A stretch of DNA of 64,000 bases from Sphingobium sp. GTDB taxonomy: Bacteria > Pseudomonadota > Alphaproteobacteria > Sphingomonadales > Sphingomonadaceae. Positions 43,545-52,109 of this stretch are shown here, piece after piece; position 1 is the first letter of the stretch; every line of letters starts with the position of its first letter. The notes beneath the pieces are model-generated. The model worked only from the letters and a program-made list of their open reading frames with translations, ran no database searches and was not told the DNA's origin. The position numbers were made by a program, and so were the translations under genes. The DNA lies in the NCBI GenBank assembly GCA_035196065.1, contig CP136575.1, positions 2,768,769 to 2,832,768 of the forward strand, read 5' to 3'.

Positions 43545-44052
43545 TGGCCGAAGGTTCTGCAGCGCGCCGTTCGCGCACGAATGAAGACAGCGCATCGCCT
43601 GACGCGTTGAGCAACGGATAGGTGCGTGACGACGTCATCCATTCGGGTCGGCGCGTATCACCACTAAATATCAGTTCGTAAATCATCACCAGCAGCAGGA
43701 ACAAGAGGGTCGCGCCGATCAGACCCTTGAGCGCGCCAAAGCCAAAGCCCAGCACGCGATCAAAAGGCCCTAGAGCCGATTGACGGCTTTTCTGGCCGAT
43801 CTTTCCAGCGATAAACTTGCCAAGGGCATATGTGATGCCGCCAATGGCAAGAAAGGCAAGGACCGCGGCCCCTGCTTCGCTTCCGACCGGCGCGTAAAGC
43901 CAGTCCGACACCGGACCATGTAGAAAGCGGATCGCGACGATCATCATGACCCATGCGATCAGCGTCAACACCTCCTGCACAAAGCCGCGCAGAAATCCCA
44001 TGATTGCGCCTGCACCGATCAGGAACAGGATGATAATATCAAAAGCGGACAT
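43525..44052 (-). CDS. cvpA: CvpA-family membrane protein
   Basis: A 175-residue protein with four hydrophobic helices, including AFDIIILFLIGAGAIMGFLR at the start and ALGPFDRVLGFGFGALKGLI in the middle, which are hallmarks of CvpA. The C-terminus is polar (RAAEPSANEDNAG). CvpA was named for colicin V production in E. coli and has since been linked with envelope homeostasis. It follows radA by 10 nt. Confidence 0.9.
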   Translation of the reverse strand: MSAFDIIILFLIGAGAIMGFLRGFVQEVLTLIAWVMMIVAIRFLHGPVSDWLYAPVGSEAGAAVLAFLAIGGITYALGKFIAGKIGQKSRQSALGPFDRVLGFGFGALKGLIGATLLFLLLVMIYELIFSGDTRRPEWMTSSRTYPLLNASGDALSSFVRERRAAEPSANEDNAG

Positions 44053-44062
44053 GCCGTTTTAG

Positions 44063-45427
44063 CTAGTCCCGTCCAAGCACATGGTCAACGAGATTGGCGA
44101 GCGTGCGGAACGGCTTCACCGTCAAATCATCATGGCCAGCGACCGAAGGCGGCACCAGCGCACGCTGGAAACCAAGCTTCGCCGCCTCTTTCAACCGCAG
44201 CGCCGCATGGGCGACCGGGCGTATCTCGCCAGACAACGCAACCTCACCAAACAGGACGCAATCCGAGGGCAGCGGCCGTTCCGAATGCGCCGAAACCAGT
44301 GCAGCTGCGACCGCCAGATCGGCGGCCGGATCGGAAATTCGATACCCCCCTGCAATGTTGAGATAGACTTCGGCGGTCGCAAAGCTGAGCCCGCAGCGCG
44401 CCTCCAATACGGCAAGGATCATCGCCAGCCGGCCGCTGTCCCATCCGACGACCGCGCGCCGAGGTGTTGCCCCGCTTGACAGCCGCACCGTCAACGCCTG
44501 AATTTCGACAAGCACGGGACGCGTGCCTTCGAGCGCCGGAAAGACAGTAGCGCCCGTCACCTGCTCCGCCCTGTCGGTCAGGAACAGCGCGGACGGGTTG
44601 CCCACCTCTGCCAGCCCCTTGTCATCCATTGCGAACACCCCGATTTCATCGGTCCCGCCAAAGCGGTTCTTGTTCGCGCGCAGGATCCGATATTGGTGGC
44701 TGCGTTCGCCCTCAAAGGCGAGCACCGTATCGACCATATGTTCAAGGACGCGCGGCCCCGCGATGCTGCCATCCTTGGTAACATGGCCGACCAGCATCAG
44801 CGCGCTGCCGCGTTCCTTCGCAAAGCGGATCAACTCCTGTGCCGATGCGCGCACCTGACTGACCGTTCCCGGCGCGCCTTCGATCAGATCGCTGTGCATA
44901 GTCTGGATCGAATCTATAATCAGCAAGGCCGGCGGCGCGGCCTGACCCAGCGTCGTCAAAATATCACGCACCGAAGTTGCCGAGGCGAGCCGCACCGGTG
45001 CCTCTCCAAGGCCGAGCCGGCGCGCGCGCAGCCGAACCTGATCGACGGCTTCCTCCCCCGAGACATAGACAACATCAAGCCCGCGAAGCGCCAGGTTCGC
45101 CGCTGTCTGCAACAATAAGGTCGATTTCCCGATCCCCGGATCGCCGCCCAGCAGCGTTGCGGAGCCGGCAACCAACCCACCGCCCAATGCACGGTCAAAT
45201 TCGGAAATGCCCGTCGAGGCACGTTCCGGCAGCGCAATATCGCTGTTCAGGCCGACAAGCCCCAGATCGCGGCCACCACTTGCCAGATGATGCTTCGCTT
45301 CGAAGACGGTGGCTCCAGCCTCTTCGACAAGGCTGTTCCAATTGCCGCAATCCTCGCACTGGCCCTGCCAACGGGGCGAGACAGTGCCGCATTCCTGACA
45401 GACATAACGCTTTTTGGGTTTCGCCAT
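44063..45427 (-). CDS. radA: DNA repair protein RadA
   Basis: A 454-residue branch-migration ATPase for recombinational repair. The N-terminal zinc finger CQECGTVSPRWQGQCEDCG (Cys at about 10, 13, 27, 30) is intact, Walker A is GGDPGIGKSTLLLQ (about 93), and KNRFGGTDEIGVF is the RadA-specific motif. The C-terminal Lon-like domain spans about 290-454. The gene starts an operon with cvpA and the IscU/NifU-like gene. Confidence 0.96.
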   Translation of the reverse strand: MAKPKKRYVCQECGTVSPRWQGQCEDCGNWNSLVEEAGATVFEAKHHLASGGRDLGLVGLNSDIALPERASTGISEFDRALGGGLVAGSATLLGGDPGIGKSTLLLQTAANLALRGLDVVYVSGEEAVDQVRLRARRLGLGEAPVRLASATSVRDILTTLGQAAPPALLIIDSIQTMHSDLIEGAPGTVSQVRASAQELIRFAKERGSALMLVGHVTKDGSIAGPRVLEHMVDTVLAFEGERSHQYRILRANKNRFGGTDEIGVFAMDDKGLAEVGNPSALFLTDRAEQVTGATVFPALEGTRPVLVEIQALTVRLSSGATPRRAVVGWDSGRLAMILAVLEARCGLSFATAEVYLNIAGGYRISDPAADLAVAAALVSAHSERPLPSDCVLFGEVALSGEIRPVAHAALRLKEAAKLGFQRALVPPSVAGHDDLTVKPFRTLANLVDHVLGRD

Positions 45428-45514
45428 GACCGACTATCTATCAGAACATAGAGGGAACGCCAGAGCGAATTTGTCGGCTCAGCCTATATCTTAGCCGGCA
45501 TTTGCGATGTCAGA

Positions 45515-46174
45515 TCAAAAGCCGAGGAAGGTCACCTGCTCATTCAGCGGCACGCGTTCACGCTGGAAACCGTTCACGGCATCACTCTCGTCACGATAGC
45601 CAATGGCTAGGCCGCAGAAGAGCAACTGATCTTCGCCGAGCCCGAGCTGGTCTTTGATCGTCTTGCCATACATGCCCATATATTCCTGTGGGCAGGTATC
45701 GAGGCCTTCTTCCCGGCAAAGCAGCATGATCGTCTGCAGCCACATGCCGGTATCAGACCATTGCGCTTCCTTCATGAATTTGGGGAAATGGCAAAGCAGC
45801 AGCACTGGCGCACCGAAGGAGACAAGGTTGGACTGGACGAAATCTGACCGCTGCTTGCCATCATCACGGGCGATGGCCATCGCCCCATACATTGCAGCGC
45901 CAACAGCCTGCAGCCGCACCTTATATTTGTCATGCTTGCCGGGTTCGGAAAAATCATAGTCCATCGGATCGTCGGGCTGGCTTGCCATCAGTCGATCCTG
46001 AAGCGCCTTCAACGGCGCGCCGGTCAGTACATGGGATTCCCATGGCTGAAAATTGCAACCCGAAGGCGCCATCCGTGCACGTTCAAGGATACGTTCGATG
46101 ATCTCGAGCGGCACAGCTTTGTCCAAATAGGCACGAACGGAGCGGCGTGTGGCAACGGCTTCGGAAACAAGCAT
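45515..46174 (-). CDS. Nitroreductase-family FMN oxidoreductase
   Basis: A 219-residue flavoenzyme. FMN-binding segments are TRRSVRAYLDKAVP and RMAPSGCNFQPWESHVL, and the C-terminal GLAIGYRDESDAVNGFQRER closes the site. It probably uses NAD(P)H to reduce nitro- or quinone-type compounds; the substrate is not determined. The ATG at 46174 follows AGGGGA by 9 nt; a TTG six bases earlier is less likely. Confidence 0.9.
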   Translation of the reverse strand: MLVSEAVATRRSVRAYLDKAVPLEIIERILERARMAPSGCNFQPWESHVLTGAPLKALQDRLMASQPDDPMDYDFSEPGKHDKYKVRLQAVGAAMYGAMAIARDDGKQRSDFVQSNLVSFGAPVLLLCHFPKFMKEAQWSDTGMWLQTIMLLCREEGLDTCPQEYMGMYGKTIKDQLGLGEDQLLFCGLAIGYRDESDAVNGFQRERVPLNEQVTFLGF

Positions 46175-46307
46175 TTTCAATTTCCCCTGATAAGTACCGT
46201 AGCGCGGTAGGCAAAATGACGGTCGCGATCAATAGGCCGAAAGGCGGTATCTGCAAGCGGAGCAAACGCCCCTTGCGCGGCTGTGCCCACGCTGCCACAT
46301 TTCCCTT

Positions 46308-48650
46308 ATGCGTGAAAAGGAACTGCGACTGGCCCTTATCTGCTATGGCGGGGTCAGCCTTGCAGTCTATATGCATGGAATCACTCGCGAAATCTGGCAT
46401 TTGGTGCGCGCCAGCCGCGCCTTTCTGGAGGATCAGCCCTCAGAAGGTGGCAGCGAGGATGTTTATCGGGAACTGCTGTCGCTAATCGAAGAGACATCGG
46501 GCACGCGCCTGCGCGTTTTGACGGATATCATCGCCGGGGCGAGTGCGGGAGGCATCAATGGCGTGTTCCTCTCGCAAGCGATCGTCACCGGTCAGTCGCT
46601 GGAACCACTGACCGACCTGTGGCTGAAAAATGCCGATGTCGAAGTGCTGCTCGATCCCGATGCGCGGCCGCTGTCGCGTTTCTCTAAATTCTGGGCTGCG
46701 CCCATTGCCTGGGCAATCCTGCGGCGACGCGGCGGTGCGGTTGCACGCACAGTCGCGAAAGAGGCGCAGGACGAGGTCGCGACCAAGCTGTCCGGTTTCG
46801 TGCGCGCCCGTTGGTTTCAGCCGCCCTTTGGCGGGCGCGGATTTTCCGCACTTCTGCTGGATGCGCTGAATGCCATGGCGGAAAAGGCGGCCTCGGCGCC
46901 TTTATTGCCGGCTGGGCAGCCGCTCGACCTATATGTCACCGTCACCGATTTTCACGGTCATCGCGAACAGCTGGTGCTGAACAGCCCGGCCAATGTTACT
47001 GAAAATGAACATCGGATCACCATCGGCTTTTCAACGCGCGGGCAAGATAGGGGCAAATTGGCAAACCCCATCGAACTTGCCTTCGCCGCAAGGGCGACGG
47101 CCAGCTTCCCGGGCGCATTCCCACCATTCAATGTGCGCGAAATGGAGGGCCTTTTGCAAAGCAAGGGCACGATATGGGATGGACGGGACAGTTTTCTAAA
47201 GCGCATCTTACCGCAGCAATTTGCCGCCGGCACGCTCGATTCGACCTTCCTTATTGACGGATCGGTGTTGGCCAATGCGCCCTTTTCCCAGGCGATCAGC
47301 GCACTGCGCAACCGGCCGGCACGGCGCGAAGTCGACCGGCGCTTCGTTTATATCGACCCGAAACCCGGCCTGCCCAGCTTCCGCATCCGGGGGCGCGGAC
47401 AGGCCGATGAACGCCCCGCCAAACCCCCCGGCTTTTTCGCAACCATCTTTGGTGCAACATCGGACATACCCCGCGAACAACCGATACGCGAAAGCCTGAA
47501 CATGATCGAAGACCGATCCCGCCGCATTGAGCGCATGCGGGAAATCACCGAGCATCTTGAGGTCGAGGTCGAAGCGATGATCGAAACCATGCTCGGCAAG
47601 ACGTGGTTCCTCTCCAAGCCGACCACCGAAAGGCTGGGCAAATGGCGGCTGACCATGTCGCGAAAATCAGCGGCGGCAACTGGCTATAGCTATCCCGCAT
47701 ATGCCCATCTTCGCCTGATTGGCGTGCTCGACGATATTTTGGCAACCGCCCGCCGCGCTTGGCCAGAGGGCAGTCAGCAGCATTTCCAAGCCTTGCGCAC
47801 ATCGCTTTGGGACGAAATATGCCGCCGCGGGCTTGACCGGATGACGGGCAAGCGGGGCGAGGTAACCGCAGAGGCGTCGATCGGCTTCTTCCGCGATCAG
47901 GATGTCCGTTTCCGCATCAGGCGACTACGGTTTCTGGCGCGGCGGCTTGCAGAAGATATTGAAGGGAAAGGTAAGCTGTCGCCTGCTGCGGCAGATACGC
48001 TGCGCCACGCCATTTATTCATCGCTGTCCTATTTTCTCGAAGCCGAAACTGCAGAGTTTCTGGGTCTGGATGTGGCAGAGGCGGTGCGCGAAGGCGTTGC
48101 CAACCCGGCAAAGCTGCTTGATCAACTCGCCAGCAAGCGCAAGCTGGATACCGCCGACAGTGCAACCGATGCCGCAATCCACGCCGCCATGGCAGCCATT
48201 TCAGACGAGGCCGGGCGGAGCATCCTGCTCGGCTATCTCGGTTATATACTTTATGACATCGCGACTTTGCCCCTGCTCCAAGGTGAAGGGCAGGATGAAT
48301 TTGATCCCGTAAAGGTCGATCGCATCTCGCCCGATGATGCGGCAACCATCCGCCCCGGCGGCGCTGCGGCCACGCTCAAGGGCATAGAGTTCAACAATTT
48401 CGGCGCATTTTTCAGCCGTGCCTATCGCGAAAATGACTATCTTTGGGGACGGCTGCATGGGATCGACCGCTTGGTCGACATCGTCCATTCCTCAATGACG
48501 GGCACGACTCCGCTCGACCCTACAGTCGTGCTGAAACTCAAGAAAAGGGCATTTCTCGCCGTCCTTGACGGGGAAGAAACGCGGCTCGGGCAGATCGGCC
48601 CGTTAATCACGGAACTACGCGCCGAAATTGCAGCGCTCAGTCCGGCTTGA
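46308..48650 (+). CDS. Patatin-like phospholipase protein with DUF3376-type C-terminus
   Basis: A 780-residue protein. The N-terminal third is a patatin hydrolase: oxyanion glycines in YGGVSLAVYMHG (14-25), nucleophile serine in IIAGASAGGINGVFL (GxSxG, about 79), and catalytic aspartate in FLIDGSVLANAPF (about 315). The remaining 450 residues are largely helical and follow the pattern of the patatin-related proteins with a C-terminal DUF3376 (tightly Arg-rich in RDQDVRFRIRRLRFLARRL). There is no signal peptide. Lipid acyl hydrolase activity is expected; the substrate is unknown. The 3' end overlaps the convergent metallo-hydrolase by 14 nt. Confidence 0.88.
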   Translation: MREKELRLALICYGGVSLAVYMHGITREIWHLVRASRAFLEDQPSEGGSEDVYRELLSLIEETSGTRLRVLTDIIAGASAGGINGVFLSQAIVTGQSLEPLTDLWLKNADVEVLLDPDARPLSRFSKFWAAPIAWAILRRRGGAVARTVAKEAQDEVATKLSGFVRARWFQPPFGGRGFSALLLDALNAMAEKAASAPLLPAGQPLDLYVTVTDFHGHREQLVLNSPANVTENEHRITIGFSTRGQDRGKLANPIELAFAARATASFPGAFPPFNVREMEGLLQSKGTIWDGRDSFLKRILPQQFAAGTLDSTFLIDGSVLANAPFSQAISALRNRPARREVDRRFVYIDPKPGLPSFRIRGRGQADERPAKPPGFFATIFGATSDIPREQPIRESLNMIEDRSRRIERMREITEHLEVEVEAMIETMLGKTWFLSKPTTERLGKWRLTMSRKSAAATGYSYPAYAHLRLIGVLDDILATARRAWPEGSQQHFQALRTSLWDEICRRGLDRMTGKRGEVTAEASIGFFRDQDVRFRIRRLRFLARRLAEDIEGKGKLSPAAADTLRHAIYSSLSYFLEAETAEFLGLDVAEAVREGVANPAKLLDQLASKRKLDTADSATDAAIHAAMAAISDEAGRSILLGYLGYILYDIATLPLLQGEGQDEFDPVKVDRISPDDAATIRPGGAAATLKGIEFNNFGAFFSRAYRENDYLWGRLHGIDRLVDIVHSSMTGTTPLDPTVVLKLKKRAFLAVLDGEETRLGQIGPLITELRAEIAALSPA

Positions 48651-49530
48651 CTGTCGCATAGACGGTTTCAACAAAGCGGTTCGCAGTGATAAAGCCATTG
48701 GTATCCACGCCAAAGCCATCGGCAGGCTTCATCGCCTTCACTTCGGCAAGAGTTTTGCCCTCCTTGGCAGCCTTCTCCACCCGACTGACAATCTCCGACA
48801 CCATGTCACGATAGGCCTTGAGGTCGGCCTTCGTCGCTACAGGCCCATGGCCGGGGATGATTTTGGTTGCATCATCCGCCATTGCCAGCGCCTTATCGGC
48901 AGCAATAATGACGCCGCGCACATCCCCGCCGCTGCTCCTGTCGACGAACGGAAAGGTCACCTTGTTGAAATACAGATCGCCCATATGGATGACGTTCGAT
49001 TTCGTCCAATGGACGATGCTATCCCCGTCGGTATGCGCCGGAGGCACCGAAACCACGCGCACTTCCTCTCCATTGAGGTGCAGTTTCAATCCCTCTGCAT
49101 AAGTGATCACCGGCAGCGCCGCCTTCGGGCTCGCTTTAACCTCACCAAAACCGGTTTTCTGGTCACTCGCCATGCGCACACGAACATTGTCATGCGCCAT
49201 GATTACCGCGCCGGCTTTACCGAAATTCTCGTTCCCACCGGTATGGTCGCCATGCCAATGGGTATTGATCAGAAATTTGACCGGATTGGCGCCAAGTCCT
49301 GCAATCGCCGTCTGGATTTTCCCGGTGAGCGGCGCGAACTGATCATCGATCAATACCGTCCCATCCTCGCCATAGGACACGCCGATATTGCCGCCCGCGC
49401 CAAACAACACCGCGACACCGGGCGAAAGCTGTTCGGCCTTGATTTCAACCTTGCTCATATCCTGCTGCGCCTGTGCGACACTGGTGAGGGCGACGATAGA
49501 CAGCGATAGGGCGATGGTTGGCTTCGGCAT
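48637..49530 (-). CDS. MBL-fold metallo-hydrolase, exported
   Basis: A 297-residue metallo-beta-lactamase-fold protein with a signal peptide (PTIALSLSIVALTSVAQAQ). The metal site HWHGDH (about 91-96) fits HxHxDH; further ligands are in PPAHTDGDSIV, MGDLYFNK and IPGHGPV. It most resembles the B3-like or quinoprotein-relay subgroup of periplasmic hydrolases. Substrate unknown, and antibiotic resistance should not be assumed. It is followed by no clear partner and lies 20 nt downstream of the lysozyme-like gene. Confidence 0.9.
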   Translation of the reverse strand: MPKPTIALSLSIVALTSVAQAQQDMSKVEIKAEQLSPGVAVLFGAGGNIGVSYGEDGTVLIDDQFAPLTGKIQTAIAGLGANPVKFLINTHWHGDHTGGNENFGKAGAVIMAHDNVRVRMASDQKTGFGEVKASPKAALPVITYAEGLKLHLNGEEVRVVSVPPAHTDGDSIVHWTKSNVIHMGDLYFNKVTFPFVDRSSGGDVRGVIIAADKALAMADDATKIIPGHGPVATKADLKAYRDMVSEIVSRVEKAAKEGKTLAEVKAMKPADGFGVDTNGFITANRFVETVYATVKPD

Positions 49531-49550
49531 GGCAACTCTCCTCGAAAATA

Positions 49551-50750
49551 TCAGGTCGCAGGATCTAACTTAATTTCACCAGCATCCTGAAGCAGTTTCA
49601 GCATCACCGCAGCACCACATTGCTGGGATCGCGCAGTTGCACTGAATTTTCCATCGGCAACATATTTGCCGCGATCATAATGGTTCGAAAAACTCCATAG
49701 ATATGGGGTCGGCACCCCGAGCCCACGATAGCCAAGTCCGTTATAAACCTCGAGCCGGTAGAGCGTGCGTTCAAGGCTCCAGTCATTTTGGTCGGTAAAG
49801 CCGAGCAGGCGCATGGCGTCGAGCGCACTGGATTCCCAATCGGTCGGTGGCAGCCATTTCAGCGGTCGCCCTGCCGGCACCTGCCGCGTGCGCGCCGTGA
49901 GCGGATAATCACCATTGTGCAAATGGGCGCGGAAATTGAAGCTCGCCTCCAACGCGTGTGTCACGGCAATGAAGTACCAGGGCACGCCAGTCGAGCCACC
50001 GACATTTTCATAACGGTCTCGCGACCTGCGCATCATCGCAAGATGCCAGCCGGCGCTTTCGGCAAATTGTGGCCGAAGCTGCAACGTCCGGAACAAACGG
50101 CCATATTCGCCTTTGAGGCTGGCATAATCGCGCGCGCGGCTCAACGGAACTTCGCTGCTGTCATCAGCCGGACCGGCATCAGGCACCGGGCGGGCGGGTT
50201 CAACCGGTGGCGAGGTTTCCATCCCCGGCGGCACACCCGGCTGAAAAATGATTTCCGGTGGAGGTTCAGGCTGCACGAAGAAACGGAATTTCCCGGTCGG
50301 CAATGGGGACATGTCGACACCCGAGGGATTGAGGCGCAGCAAATCGGGCAGTTCATGCTGATTGAGATGCAGTTCGGCAAGCAATTCGCCCGCCTTGTCA
50401 GCAAATGTCGGATCGATCTTTTCCGACCGATCGATCAACGCCACAAGGCGCGGCATGGCAAATCGGTAGAGCGAATCCGCAACATCGGCCAGCGATTGGC
50501 CCTTGCCCAATGCCAAGGGGGACTGGGGCAATTTTTTGGCATCCGCTTCGCGTTCGAGCGCCAGCAGGCTTTCTGCGAGGCGCAGATAGTTGAGCGGCTT
50601 TCGCGGGATCAGCTCGCTGATTTCCCGCGGCAGATCAAGACCAAGGACATTTGTGTCCTGCGCAAATATCCGGCCACCGAACAGCAGCGCCGCGCCGCCG
50701 CCTGCCGTGATGCGCAAAACATCCCTTTTGCCGAACCTGCTGACCGCCAT
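49551..50750 (-). CDS. Putative exported lysozyme-like cell-wall hydrolase
   Basis: A 399-residue protein. The N-terminus (MAVSRFGKRDVLRITAGGGA then ALLFGGRIFAQ) resembles a signal with KR in place of the Tat RR pair. A Leu-rich helical region (about 40-150) and a Pro-rich linker (EPPPEIIFQPGVPPG) follow. The C-terminal domain (about 220-399) contains VTHALEASFNFRAHLHNGDY and YNGLGYRGLGVPTPYLWSFS, seen in lysozyme-like putative peptidoglycan hydrolases; the glutamate in HALEASF is a candidate catalytic residue. The assignment is by resemblance only. Confidence 0.7.
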   Translation of the reverse strand: MAVSRFGKRDVLRITAGGGAALLFGGRIFAQDTNVLGLDLPREISELIPRKPLNYLRLAESLLALEREADAKKLPQSPLALGKGQSLADVADSLYRFAMPRLVALIDRSEKIDPTFADKAGELLAELHLNQHELPDLLRLNPSGVDMSPLPTGKFRFFVQPEPPPEIIFQPGVPPGMETSPPVEPARPVPDAGPADDSSEVPLSRARDYASLKGEYGRLFRTLQLRPQFAESAGWHLAMMRRSRDRYENVGGSTGVPWYFIAVTHALEASFNFRAHLHNGDYPLTARTRQVPAGRPLKWLPPTDWESSALDAMRLLGFTDQNDWSLERTLYRLEVYNGLGYRGLGVPTPYLWSFSNHYDRGKYVADGKFSATARSQQCGAAVMLKLLQDAGEIKLDPAT

Positions 50751-50832
50751 CGACTCGCTCCTGCGGTGTGATGCTATCACTGCGGAAGAGCCGCGTCTTG
50801 TAAGCGCGGGCAGATTTTACGTTGCAATAGAT

Positions 50833-50853
50833 GATCGCCAAGATACGGCGATC
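50833..50853 (-). terminator. Inverted repeat at the end of dnaJ (possible terminator)
   Basis: GATCGCC (50833-50839) and GGCGATC (50847-50853) form a perfect 7-bp stem around AAGATAC, overlapping the dnaJ stop codon. It is not followed by a U-tract on the minus strand, so termination is uncertain. Confidence 0.35.
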
Positions 50854-52009
50854 AATCGGTCAGATCGTCCCAGAATTCCTTGACCTTATCGAAAAACCCG
50901 CGCGATTGTGGGCATTCGTCGCCAGTTTCGGTCTCGCGAAATTCGCGCAACAGCTCTTTCTGTCGCCCCGAAAGCCGCGTCGGCGTTTCAACGTCAATCT
51001 GGATCACAAGGTCACCCCTGCCCCGACCTTGGAGCACCGGCATGCCGGCGCCGCGTACCCGCAGTTGCTTGCCCGACTGGATGCCTTCAGGGATCGAGAC
51101 ACTGTGTTTGCTGCCGTCAGGGCCTGGAATTTCAATCTCGCCACCCAGAGCCGCCACGGTAAAGCTGATCGGTGCACGGCAGAACAGGGTCGTCCCGTCG
51201 CGTTCGAACACCTTGTGCCGTCGCAGGTGGATGAAGATGTAAAGGTCACCAGCAGGTGCGCCATTGGGCCCCGCTTCGCCCTTGCCGGCAACGCGGATGC
51301 GTGTGCCTTCGTCAACGCCCGGCGGGATCGTCACGTCGATCTTTTGCCGTTCATCAATCCGGCCATCACCGCCGCATTTGCGGCAGGGGCTTTCGATCAC
51401 CTCGCCACGGCCGTGGCAGGTCGGGCAGGTTCGTTCGACGACAAAGAAGCCCTGCTGCGCGCGCACCTTGCCATGGCCTGCGCATAGATTGCAGCGCCGC
51501 GTGCTGGTGCCGGGTTTTGCGCCGGTGCCTTCGCAATCACCGCATTTTGCCGCAACGTCGATTGCGATCTCGGTGGAGCGACCGTTGAAAGCATCTTCAA
51601 GGCTGATTTCCAGATCATAACGCAGGTCGGCGCCGCGCACCGGGCCACGCTGGCGGCCACCGCTAAATGCGTCGCCGAAAAAGCTCTCGAAAATGTCGGA
51701 AAAGTCGGCAAAGCCGCCGCCTTGGCCGCCACCACCACCGCCACCCATGCCACCCTGTTCAAAGGCGGCCTTGCCAAAACGGTCATAGGCGGCCCGCTTT
51801 TGCGCGTCTTTCAGCACATCATAGGCTTCATTGATCGCCTTGAAGCGTGCTTCTGCCTCTGCATTGCCCGGATTGCGATCGGGGTGATATTGCATCGCCA
51901 TGCGCCGATAGGCGCTTTTTAGCTCTTTCTCGTCGCAGCCGCGCTCGACTTCGAGCAGCTCGTAATAATCGATGTCCAGACTCAAGGCCCGCTTCTCCCA
52001 TAGCTCCAT
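50852..52009 (-). CDS. dnaJ: Chaperone protein DnaJ
   Basis: A 385-residue Hsp40 co-chaperone stimulating DnaK ATPase. The J domain (about 10-75) has the HPD motif in MQYHPDRNPG; a Gly-rich region (GGMGGGGGGGQGGGFADF) follows; four zinc-binding CxxCxGxG repeats (CGDCEGTG, CNLCAGHG, CPTCHGRG, CRKCGGDG) are intact. ATG at 52009 follows AGGGA by about 7 nt; a TTG at 51985 preceded by GGGAG is an alternative start that would give a more usual N-terminus. It is the second gene of dnaK-dnaJ. Confidence 0.96.
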   Translation of the reverse strand: MELWEKRALSLDIDYYELLEVERGCDEKELKSAYRRMAMQYHPDRNPGNAEAEARFKAINEAYDVLKDAQKRAAYDRFGKAAFEQGGMGGGGGGGQGGGFADFSDIFESFFGDAFSGGRQRGPVRGADLRYDLEISLEDAFNGRSTEIAIDVAAKCGDCEGTGAKPGTSTRRCNLCAGHGKVRAQQGFFVVERTCPTCHGRGEVIESPCRKCGGDGRIDERQKIDVTIPPGVDEGTRIRVAGKGEAGPNGAPAGDLYIFIHLRRHKVFERDGTTLFCRAPISFTVAALGGEIEIPGPDGSKHSVSIPEGIQSGKQLRVRGAGMPVLQGRGRGDLVIQIDVETPTRLSGRQKELLREFRETETGDECPQSRGFFDKVKEFWDDLTD

Positions 52010-52073
52010 CCGGCGTCCCTGCAAGGGCGGAAGTCCATTGTAAACGATCCGAAACCGAACCGCAGAAAATGGA

Positions 52074-52090
52074 TCCCGCCCCTTGCGGGA
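52074..52090 (-). other. Intergenic hairpin between dnaK and dnaJ
   Basis: TCCCGC (52074-52079) and GCGGGA (52085-52090) form a perfect 6-bp stem with a 5-nt loop, about 20 nt after the dnaK stop. On the minus strand it is followed by TCCATTTTCTG. It may be a partial terminator or RNA-processing site that lowers dnaJ relative to dnaK. Confidence 0.45.
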
Positions 52091-52109
52091 CGCGCGAACT
52101 TATGGAGTG

